Shown piece after piece: positions 24,950-33,975 of a stretch of 64,000 bases of DNA (positions within the stretch are counted from its first letter, which is position 1; the number at the start of each line of letters is the position of its first letter). The position numbers were made by a program, and so were the translations under genes. A model generated the notes under the pieces. That model had not been told where the DNA came from. It was given only the letters and a program-made list of their open reading frames with translations, and made no database searches. Origin of the DNA: Geosiphon pyriformis (Eukaryota; Glomeromycota; Glomeromycetes; Archaeosporales; Geosiphonaceae); contig JAAOMT010000494.1 of the NCBI GenBank assembly GCA_016748015.1, forward strand, positions 1-64,000, given 5' to 3'.

Positions 24950-25007
24950 CACCCGTGTATGGTCGAGCTAAATCCAATGCTTAGCGACCCCTGCGGCTGT
25001 TGTTTGG
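24950..25007 (+). repeat. Direct repeat, copy 1
   Basis: The segment begins CACCCGTGTATGGTCGAGCT and contains TTAGCGACCCCTGCGGC. It is repeated 168 bp downstream at 25118-25177 with a handful of differences. The function is unknown. Confidence 0.8.
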
Positions 25008-25117
25008 ACCAAGAATAGAGGCTACCCCTACAATGTTATTTGATCTTATTAGATGAATTCCTTGTATGGCCTATGCCTTTCAGCTTGTGTCTAGTATACT
25101 GGATGTAATGCTGCCTA

Positions 25118-25177
25118 CACCCGTGTATGGCCGAGCTAAATACCCGATTCTTAGCGACCCCTGCGGCCGATGTTTGG
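25118..25177 (+). repeat. Direct repeat, copy 2
   Basis: Second copy of the 58-60-bp CpG-rich unit, with CCGTGTATGGCCGAGCTAAA and TTAGCGACCCCTGCGGCC. The copies differ by substitutions and a 2-bp length change. Confidence 0.8.
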
Positions 25178-25599
25178 TGGAGTTTACGGGGATACCCTCT
25201 TTGATGTGGTCCATCCTGGTGGTTGGACCGCCTCCTAGAGCCTCACGCATCCTTTCTCTACCAGCAGCATTATATCAGGCCTTTTTTTGTGTATGTTTTT
25301 GTGCTTGATTTATTCTAACTTTCCTTATTTGGTGTCGACCGTTTAATATCGAAATACTTGGAGTATACCAAATATACTGAGGGCAAATAATCTTTCTTTC
25401 CAGTCACGTAAGTCATTGCATCAGACTATTACGATTCGCGCTCAGAGGTTTCATTATCGTGCAATCATTTTTATGTCTCGTATCTTCACAATTCGCCAAT
25501 TCATATCTAGTATATCGGCCCAAGATAAAGATTTGATTTTTTTTTGTTAGATTAATGCGTGCTATGGCCTCCCCAGTATCAAAACTAAGCGCAAAAACA

Positions 25600-26205
25600 T
25601 TAGGTGACCTTATCCGCACAAGTTTACATCTAACGCCAACTTACATATACTCAAACACTAACAAATGGACGTTTTCGAAGCGCAAAGTTTTCTTCTATAG
25701 GCGTGAATAAAATAGGGTGACATCGGGCCTATGCGAGTATATCGAGACCTAATTTTGAAAAAAGTCTACTTCAAAGTTAAGAAATGCAGGACCTGGTGAC
25801 ACGGCAAAGTAGTCTCGCGCATAAGACGAAGGATGATTCATCTGCAGAGTGAAATTCACGGAGGCGGTTGTGTTCTTCACTTGGAATCTTCATTCCCCCT
25901 TTGAGGTATCAGACATGACGAACCTTGAGGAAAGAAAAGTTAACCGAAAGACTGTCCGGAAAATGCTCTATTGGGCACATTACCGTTTCCTTCAACGTCT
26001 GATCGCCAAGGCCGAGGAGTTAGTATGCGTTGTCATCCAAATGAGGCTTATACATTTAAGACTGGTAGCTGATGTAGTAATATAAAAAGCGTTGAGTGTT
26101 CCAAGTGTGTAACTGTTGGGCTCTAATCGACAGATGAAAATGGTGCTCGGTGATCCTTCTCTGGGCATAGGAGTCTTATTAATCCGTTCGGTTTAGCCTA
26201 AAATG
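25600..26205 (+). pseudogene. Decayed Fanzor (eukaryotic TnpB-like) RNA-guided nuclease gene
   Basis: The open part 25849-26085 contains SPFEVSDMT, then RKVNRKTVRKMLYWAHYRF and LQRLIAKAEEL. This is the RuvC-II region of Fanzor/TnpB proteins, with the Glu of the PxFExS motif kept. In the next frame from 26040 follow NEAYTFKTGS, a stop, then CSKCVTVGL and TDENGAR: the remains of the YTSKTC...CxxC zinc ribbon and the RuvC-III D-x-NGAR motif. Upstream, in shifting frames, GDIGPMRVYRD (25736 on) and RRMIHLQSEIH match the helices between RuvC-I and RuvC-II. A possible RuvC-I relic lies near 25605. At least two frameshifts and three stops make it a pseudogene. Fanzors are transposon-associated RNA-guided DNA nucleases. 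No flanking inverted repeats or guide RNA could be identified. Confidence 0.82.
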
Positions 26206-27000
26206 AATTTTATTTGTTTATTATCTCAAAACTTTCAATTATATAGATTGTAATTTATATAATTTAGAGATATTAACAAAGATGTTAGTAACCACTTTGA
26301 CTTAGTAAGTCATAAGCTTTTTATATTAGTTTTAGATTAAGTATGAATTTTTAAACCAATTTGTGGTGCTTATTTATTAAAAACAATTTTCTTAATTTTA
26401 TTTTGTTATTACAGAGTTTTTTGGCTTTAAATTTTTTATAATAAATAGATTAATTAACAAATTTTCTTTAATTTTAATATGTTAAAATAACCAAAAATTA
26501 ATAATGTTTGCATTTTATGACATAATAATTATTTATATAATATAAATAATATATATTTTGTTAAAACAAAATTTTTAATTAATATATTTAACTTTAAAGC
26601 AATTATAATTAGAAATTCACATAATTGCAACTTTAAATTATATAAATATAATTAATTACAACTAATGTAGTAGTTATTTACCATTTCATTTCTGTTTTAA
26701 ACACAGCTTTAAATTTAATAATCAGAATATAATTGATTAAAATTTGTAATAAATTTATTTGTTAATCCAATTTTTCCAATCTATTCTGCCCATTAAAAAA
26801 TTTCGAAGCCTTTAATTTTCACTATTTAACTTGTTATAATAAACATGGGATTTTTCACTTCTGTTTAGCAGTGATCCCGTGACTCGAGAATTTATTAAAC
26901 AATTTTAAGCTTTTAAGGAAGACAAAGTTTCAGAGAATCTTTACGCGAATTCTTGTCCGTTTATACCTTAAAAACTTATATTTGACAGGAAAGTTTTCCC
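26206..27000. other. AT-rich intergenic
   Basis: No gene seen. Composition drops sharply to AT-rich right after the Fanzor remnant. Confidence 0.55.
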
Positions 27001-27004
27001 AAAG

Positions 27005-27217
27005 CAAAACTACTTTTCATTTAACACTTTGAAAAAGTCTTTTGGGGACTTCTTTACCAACTCATTTGCTTTAACGAAGTATTGGTTTTTTCCTTGCTAC
27101 AGTTGGCGAGGATATGGGTTATTGTTTGTTGTTTGGCATTCCTATATGTTGATCACAGCCGTTTCTATTAAGAAATGCGTGCCGATCAAAAATTTAGGTG
27201 ACATGCCGCCTGACTAA
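27005..27217 (+). CDS. Unrecognised short ORF or exon with hydrophobic stretches
   Basis: The plus-strand frame is open from about 26976 and ends at a TAA at 27215-27217. It has no ATG near its beginning, so it may be an exon or a remnant. It reads FGDFFTNSFALTKYW, then a hydrophobic, aromatic stretch (GLLFVVWHSYMLITAV), and ends KNLGDMPPD. Composition is coding-like relative to its flanks. I do not recognise a family. It lies 130 bp upstream of the LUC7-like gene in the same orientation. Confidence 0.3.
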   Translation, partial: QNYFSFNTLKKSFGDFFTNSFALTKYWFFPCYSWRGYGLLFVVWHSYMLITAVSIKKCVPIKNLGDMPPD

Positions 27218-27346
27218 TATAGAAGCGGCAAGCACTATATGAGAAGTTTTACCTGTCCTTTTTTTCTACCACTATTTCAGTTCACCTTATCGTTCCTTCT
27301 TCAGTCTTGGTTTTAATAATAAAAAGGAATTTAACACTTCTTCAAA

Positions 27347-28961
27347 ATGAGCGCGGAAGCGAGAAAAGCTCTGGAGGCATGGCTTTAATTACCAAGTCAC
27401 AATTTGGCCCACGTTGCCGAACCTGAAAGCTGATACCTTCTTTTATTATCAGGCGTTGATGGGGTCGGAAGCTTTGGGTGGTGTGTCCGATAATATAAAA
27501 TTCTGGGAAACCGAAGTTTGTAGAAACTATTTGTGTGGACTATGCCCGCACGATCTTTTCACGTTAGTCTTTATTATTAAGGCTTTGATTGCCTTATTGC
27601 TTTACGCTTCATTGCTTAATATAAACCATGATCTTTATCATCGCTCGTGAAAATTTGGGGTTGCAGCAACACGGTATGTCCCTAATCTTTATATTTTGTT
27701 TCTCATTAATGTACTCCCTATTGATTTATCTTCCTTCTATGATTGCTTGATAGAAAATGGATCTTGGTTCGTGCCCTAAAGTTCATTCGGAACGTTTAAA
27801 AATGGAATATGAGGAGGCTAGACAGAAAAATGAATACAATTTCGAGACAGAGTTTGAACGTAACCTGGCAATTTTTGTCCAAGACTGTGATCGGAAGATT
27901 TCAAGTGCACAAAGGCGATTAGATAAAACACCAGAAGACAGTGCAAAAACAACAAGATTGGTAAAAATTAGAATATAAATTAAACTATATCAAATATTGA
28001 GCAATAGTTGTTAACACATGTTATTTAAAGATCCAGGAAATAGCTGAATTAGAAAATGATATTTCAGAATTGACAAAAGAGGTCGAAGTTCTTGGTAATA
28101 TTCTAATCACTTGGAATAAACGAAGCCGACCATGTATCATGCGCTTTTCATATATATTGCATGATGCATCTATTCACAGGGGAAGAAGGAAAGGTAACAG
28201 AATCGATGAAGATATTGCAAGATGTAGAAGCCAAGAAAGCCATTAAGACGGAGAAGGAGGTTAGAGATTTTTAACAAGTACTAGTTTCCCGAAAAATATC
28301 CATAATAATGGGGTTTTTTAACAGAAAGATCTTAAAAACTCTGCTGAAGGAGGAGGCCCTTCTCAACAACAAAAATTGCGAGTATGCGAAATTTGCAGTG
28401 CTTATTTGTCCATTTTTGATTCAGATCGCCGGTAAGAGAGTTCTTCAGATAATTAAAGTTTTTTTTTCATTCACTTTTTAATTTTATTTATTTTAGTTTG
28501 GCTGATCACTTTGGGGGCAAGGTACGAATTCTTATATTCGTCATTTGAAGGAGATTTACATAGATTCACTTAGGATCGTGTTTTCATAGATGCATATTGG
28601 ATATTTAAAAATAAGAGATCTGTTGAAAGAGCTTCGCGAAAAAAGCAATAAATCTCGGAGTGAAAGCAGAGAAGAGCCTCGACCCCCATACAATGATCGT
28701 GACCGAGATCGAGGGTATGAACGCGATAGGCGAGATCGTGGGCGTCATGATTAGTATGTCATGAATATTTTTTTTCAACCTGTTTCTTCATAAGATATCT
28801 AAATATTCTTTGATTTTTTTTACACAAGTGATCGTCGCCCATCATATGAACGTCGCTCACGATCTAGATCACTTGAGCGACGTTCAGGTGGCTACGGAGG
28901 TGTTTCTGGTGGTGGAGGTCGGAGACGGTCACGTTCCCCCCAAACTCGAAGAAGATATTAA
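27347..28961 (+). CDS. LUC7: LUC7-like U1 snRNP splicing factor
   Basis: Ten exons (27347-27376, 27453-27562, 27667-27673, 27754-27960, 28031-28094, 28180-28259, 28325-28431, 28497-28521, 28590-28753, 28829-28961) give 308 residues. Luc7 proteins belong to the U1 snRNP and affect 5' splice-site choice. The N-terminus MSAEARKALEALMG matches the family. The first zinc finger uses C33, C41, C56 and H60 within CGLCPHDLFTNTKMDLGSC. A long coiled coil follows (about 80-160). The second finger uses C187, C190, H206 and H212 in CEICSAYL...DHFGGKMH. The tail is Arg/Asp/Ser-rich with RSRS repeats. Exon 3 is only 7 nt (CAACACG), and intron 1 starts with GC. Every other intron is GT-AG and short. Without the microexon the frame breaks at the first finger, so it is needed. 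Confidence 0.95.
27667..27673 (+). other. 7-nt microexon of the LUC7-like gene
   Basis: CAACACG is flanked by ...TTGCAG and GTATGT. It supplies part of Thr-47, all of Asn-48 and Thr-49, and joins TTCAC to AAAATGG so that the family string FTNTKMDLG is complete and in frame. Confidence 0.88.
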
Positions 28962-29601
28962 TGAAAAATAAATCCAACAAAACTGACTATAGACTTTCGG
29001 GTAAATAATATCTCTGCCTTTCAAACCACTTCTATTTTATAGCGTGTTATTTACTTTTGGCGTCGACCATTAAGACATACGATAAAAATTGATTGGGAAC
29101 TATACTCATTTTGCTCTTGTTTTTTAGCGAAAAAACCTGAACGCGCAATTGCTATCAAACCAATAGCTTCCTGTCCATTTATGATCGATCAACCATATAT
29201 CAGCTTTTTCTGCTAGCTGCTACTAATTAATAATTTCCGACTTCCTAACATTGTTAGCGATCAATCATTCGCCAATGGTTAATTAATAAATTGGCTTCAG
29301 GGTTTTTTCATTCCCAAATTGAATTTTGTGTTGAATGGTAGATGATAACGTTTTGTTACGAGTCTGCATTCAAATTTAAGGTTCTTTTTCAAAAATAATT
29401 GAAAAGCTCAAGAAGAATCAACTTCATGTTTTATACTGAAATTTCGAATATCAATTTTTTAGATCAAGAAATTTTAATAATTTTTGTAAATTGTTTTTAT
29501 TTTTGTTAAGAATGTATACCTTAATTTTGTTAACATTTTTTATTTTATTTTAAATAAGCTTGTTAACCAAAGTAGGTTAAAACAATTTAACTGTATTTTT
29601 T
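28962..29601. other. Intergenic, edge of the gene island
   Basis: No gene seen. CpG content falls and the sequence grades into the AT-rich desert. Confidence 0.5.
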
Positions 29602-30234
29602 ATTGAAAGTTGTTTTGGATTCAGGCTTGAAAGTTATTAACAGTTTACTGAAATTGGTAGCTAATTAATTTCAAAATATTAGTATAAAATAATTAATTTT
29701 AAAGCAATAATAATTAAGGAATTTTATGTTTTTCAAGTAAGTTTTATTAAAGTTGATTTATAAAAAAGATTATTTTAATAAAAGATATTTGATAAATAAT
29801 AATTTTAAATTAAGATACATTTTTTCGAAAAAAAAAGCTTTTTTTTTATACAATTTGTTATAATACTATTTTATAATTTATTCTTCTTCTTTTTTTTTAA
29901 TATTTTAGTAAACTAAAAATATATTTTGTTAAACTATAAGTTATTTCTGTGAATTATAGATTATTTTAATAAACTATTAAATATTTTGTTGAATTACTAA
30001 ATATTTTGGTAAATTTTGAATGTTATATAGTTTGGCATATTGCATAATCTGATCATTACAATCTGGTTATATTTGTGTTCTGTACAAATCAGATTATTAA
30101 TTGAATAATAATTCGGATAATTTAATAAGATAATAAGTAATAAATTAAAATAATAATATATATTAGTTAATGATAAAAATTATAAGAATAATATTATGCC
30201 AATTAATATCTCAAATTTCGACTGGTAATAGCAT
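29602..30234 (+). repeat. Dispersed repeat, related to the right part of the 987-bp TIR element
   Basis: Diverged copy of the sequence at 41842-42458. Shared landmarks in order include AGTTGTTTTGRATTCAGGC, CTACTGAAATTGGTAGCTAA-like text, a TACAATTTGT block and the right end CTGGTAATAGCA. The left third of the element (41467-41841) is not recognisable here, so this copy is truncated or comes from a shorter member. Confidence 0.7.
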
Positions 30235-31608
30235 CTATGTCTGTATATAATTTTTTTATAAATAAAGTTAATAATTAAAATAATAGTTTAGTTTAAAGTT
30301 GCTTTGGTTTCTATTTATTTTGTTAAGTAGTTAATTACTGTTATAATATATTTATTTTATTAAAAATTACTATTAAAAATCTTACAATATCAATTTTAAT
30401 TTTATTAAAAAGTTGTTTAATAAATATAAAATAAATTTTTTAATTGAATTTATTTTTTTATTAACATTACATAATTTGTTATATTTCTTTTTAATGTTAG
30501 CCAATAATATTTTGTTAATATTTTTTAAATGATTTTTATTTTTCCGAAATGTTTTGCTAAAAAATTAATATATATATTATATATTATAATTTTTTTTCTT
30601 AAATTAAATAACTTTTTGTAATTAGTTAAAGTTTTTTGGTTTTTTTAATATAATTAATTTTGGCAGATTAAATAAAAATTTAATTGTCTTTGCAAATAGT
30701 TTTTTTGTTATTAATTATATTTTGGCAGATATTGTTTTTTGCTTAAAAATTTAATAAGTGCTAAATAGTTTTTTAAGTTTATTATTATTGTTAATTTAAA
30801 GTATTTTACTAATAATTAAATTGATTAGTATTGTTAATTTGTTTACTTTACTGGATAAACAATTAAAATAGAGTATCTGTGTTTTAATTGTTTGTTTTTT
30901 ATAATATTTAATATTATATTTATATTTATTTAAATATATAATTTAATAAAAAAGTTTTTTGTGATTTAGTTTTTTTTTGTTTTTTAATTAAACTAAAACT
31001 TAATAATTAGTATAAATATTAAATTTTTTTTTCATAAAATATTTGTTTTAGTAATTAGTAAATTATACTATTATTAAGTATTTTTTTTTAATAATTATAT
31101 AGTTTTTTTCTGCTTGTTGTAAGATTTTATTATTATAAACTATATTTTTTGTTTTTTTAAAATAAAACAGCACCAACAAAAATATTAAAGACATTATTAA
31201 TGTAAAAAATAAATGACTTGTTAAAGTTAAATTGTTTTAAGATAAATTTAATAATTAGTTTTTTTAAAAGTTTCAAATATTTTTTGTTAAAAAGTATTTT
31301 AATAGTAATTAACATTTTTTTGTAAAAACTGATTAAGAAAATAAGCAATTTTAAAAATATTTTTAATTAATAAAAGATCAATTTAAGAATATTTATTAAT
31401 TATCTAAGTTTTTATATTTTTTTAATTTTTGCTGAATTTAAAAATATTTTATTTTTTATTACAAAATATTTTAAAAACTGGATAGATTGTTGTTTAAAAT
31501 AAAATTAAGTTTGAATTTAATATTTATAAAAAAATCAAAAACTTTTTAAAGTTTCAAATATTTATTTTAAGTTTTTAAATATATAATTATATTGTTGAAA
31601 TATACAAA
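30235..31608. other. AT-rich desert, T-biased on the plus strand
   Basis: No gene seen. Long runs of T and TTTTAAT-type words; open frames are low-complexity. Confidence 0.6.
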
Positions 31609-33975
31609 TCACTCTTTATTAGTGAATTACCAATCTTCATTGCCAAAAAGGATGAATTTCATCAATATTTAGGTATTTTTCTCTCAACTAAGGGTCTTTC
31701 GAAGTCTAGTTTGGCTAAGGCAAATTCAGATGTTCGTTTTTTCATCAATCTGGTTCTAAAAAAGACTATTTTGAATAAACAGCTCTTGTATTTGGTATCA
31801 GTGGTTCTTTATCTTATAGTTAATTATAGAATGCAATTCAGCTTTATTTCTGTTGATATGTACAACAAATGGAATGCTCTGATTTGCAAAAGCTTAAAGC
31901 TCAAATCTGGTCTACTGTTTTACTTTCCTAGCAACACAATTAACTACTCTTCCTTTTATGATTTGAAATTTTTCTTACAGATTCAGTCTGAGAGTAAAGT
32001 TGCTTTCTTAGTTAATTTTATGAACTCTGATAGAGTCTTAAGTCACTTGTTTTCTCACAAGTCTCATGACTTACAAGTTTTGTGTTGGTGTCCTGTTCAT
32101 CTGTTGAGTTTTTTTGTCCATATGTGTGTCAATACTTCAAATAATCTTCTGGTGGGCATGGTTCACATTCTTCTTAATTGCAATTTGTCTCTGGGTGGCT
32201 TTTTGGCCAATTTTTTTTGGTTTCATGGTGGAACTTTTATGTCTACTATTCTGAATAAGTCTAGATTTCTCAAGTTTCTTTTTTCTCTCCATCAGTATGG
32301 TGTAGCTTTTGTGGATCAACTTTGAAATCATTATGGTGCTGTTTTTGACTGGTGTACTTTCAGGTGGTAGAAGAGACTAAATCTCTGTGGCCCTGTTCTT
32401 AATTGGTTCAAGATTTTTGTAGCATTTCTCAATAGTTTAGCTCCCTCCTTTGTTCATCTCTTGGGTTCAAATGGAATTGGTTATTGGAGCATTCTTAGCT
32501 TTAATAATTTTGCATTTATTTGCAACTATCTTTCTTGAGTTAGTTCTGGTAGTTTGTCTGTATATACAGATGGGTCTCTAAAAGATTTGGGCACAGTTGG
32601 CTGTAAAACTGGCACTGCTGCTTTTTTTAAGAATATTAATTTGAGTTTGGAAGTTGGTGTATCTGGTTTGATGTCATCAACTATGGCAAAATTACAGGCT
32701 ATTGCATTGGCCCTGGAGTGTGTTTCCGTATCTAGTTCTGTTTACTTGTTTTTGGATAGTCAATTTGCTTTGAATGCTTGTAAATTGGAATTGGGTTTGG
32801 TATGTCCTGATTTTTACAATAAGTGCTAAGTCAAGTGTTGACATATTGTTAATGTCATTTGTAATAAGAATTTAAGGATTAGTTGGCACAAGGTTAAGAG
32901 TCACTTTGGTGTCTTAGGCAATAAACATACTAATGTGATTACTGGTGCTGCCTTTTTTTTTAGTTAACATCTTTCTTTTCACATGGATAAACACTTCATA
33001 GTGGCTGATGATGGTGTTATTTCTGGCAATTCTAGACATTTTGTATGCAATATTTATTATTCTGTTTGTCATGCATGCTGGGAGGTTGGGTCTGGTTTTA
33101 AGTTTTTAATAGGCAGTTTGATTTCCAAGATTGATTGGCTTTGTTCATCTTTAGTGTGGCATTCTGACTCACATATGGCCACTGGTTTCACCAGCAGACT
33201 TTTGGCTAATATATATACATACTTTATAAAAGCTTTGCACCATCAACTACTGGTTGCTATATGGAAATGCCTTTATAGTAGACTTTATCTTAGTGTGTTA
33301 TGCTTATATTGTGGTGACATTGAGGTGTCAGATTATGTGTTTTCTTGTAGAATTGATGGATCTGTTTAACATCAGATACTGAAACCTTATGTGGACTCCT
33401 AGAAGGTGGTTTCTGGCTTATCTCATTTCTTTTCTGGTGTTTTGCAGCTGCTGTCATCCTGTAGTTCTAATTCCCTTGTATTCATGGCTTTTTATAAGGG
33501 TTTCATTTTTGGTGGTTAGTATTGTGAGGCTGTCTTTGTCTTCTATGATCCTAAGGTTGCTGGTTTGAAGGTTGTCAAATTTGTACAATCTTTTGGTCTA
33601 GCTTTTAGGAATGATGTTTGGTCAGTTCATGCTAAACATTGAGCTTATATGGAGAAGAACAGGTTGATTTTTCTTAATGATTCAGCTATTATTTCAGTTT
33701 CTGGTTTGGTTTTAAGGTTTTCTACTGGAGTGGTCAAATTGCTTGGTATTATTGATGCTTTTGGTATTTGGTTTGACTTTTACAAATCTTGTTTGTTTTT
33801 TTTGAGTATAAGTAATTCAGTTTCAGTTTATATAGCTGTGTAATGTTGTTCTGATTGGCCCAAGTGGCTGGTTACGTGTAAAAAGTGCATGATTCATGCC
33901 TAGTTTAGATCATTTTTTTGATGTATAGCACTAGGTAGTGTTTGGATCTTACTCGTTAAACAAAAAAAAAATATA
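31609..33975 (+). mobile_element. LINE retrotransposon, plus strand, 5'-truncated
   Basis: The copy begins inside the C-terminal part of RT (31711-32325, starting after the catalytic box) and continues through RNase H (32554-32829 and downstream to about 32950) and a C-terminal CCHC region (about 33300-33350) to a 3' untranslated region. That region ends TTACTCGTTAAAC followed by an A-run at about 33961-33970. The 3' end matches that of the minus-strand LINE at 36830. 5' truncation is typical of LINE insertion by target-primed reverse transcription. Confidence 0.87.
31711..33843 (+). pseudogene. LINE ORF2 C-terminal part (RT thumb, RNase H, CCHC)
   Basis: The first open piece includes SDVRFFINLVLKKTI and continues to a VAFVDQL string. 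RNase H shows YTDGSLKDLG (first catalytic Asp), an ALALECV segment with the catalytic Glu and FLDSQFALNA with the second Asp. The distal HKVKSHFGVLGN motif follows after a stop. The terminal CLYCGDIEVSDYVFSC fits a Cys2-His-Cys finger with a downstream His. Stops occur at about 32323, 32827, 32839, 33367 and 33640. The product cannot be made as one chain. Confidence 0.82.

Larger units (their letters stand above)
24301..25599. other. CpG-rich island of unknown content
   Basis: Much less AT-rich than its surroundings, with many CpG dinucleotides. A minus-strand frame at about 24347-24530 reads LKCPIRKGKRVRELTSVNP and ends SAHSDSSQ. Another at 24756-24977 reads NFGDVEENLKELAYKNVRIR. Neither resembles a family I know, and neither has convincing splice or start context. 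Because a decayed Fanzor gene follows directly, this may be the rest of the same mobile unit, or part of its N-terminal coding region mutated beyond recognition. Confidence 0.4.

Noticed and set aside
24756-24977. Minus-strand ORF in the CpG-rich patch as a gene
   Set aside because: It has no recognisable family or convincing gene structure and overlaps one copy of the short direct repeat. I describe it only as part of the unknown patch.
29602-30234. This repeat as a LINE or LTR-element fragment
   Set aside because: It shows no similarity to the LINE or LTR sequences here except the insertion in the F LTR.
31157-31348. Minus-strand ORF rich in Lys, Asn, Ile and Phe
   Set aside because: Low-complexity translation of AT-rich DNA with no domain or conserved motif.
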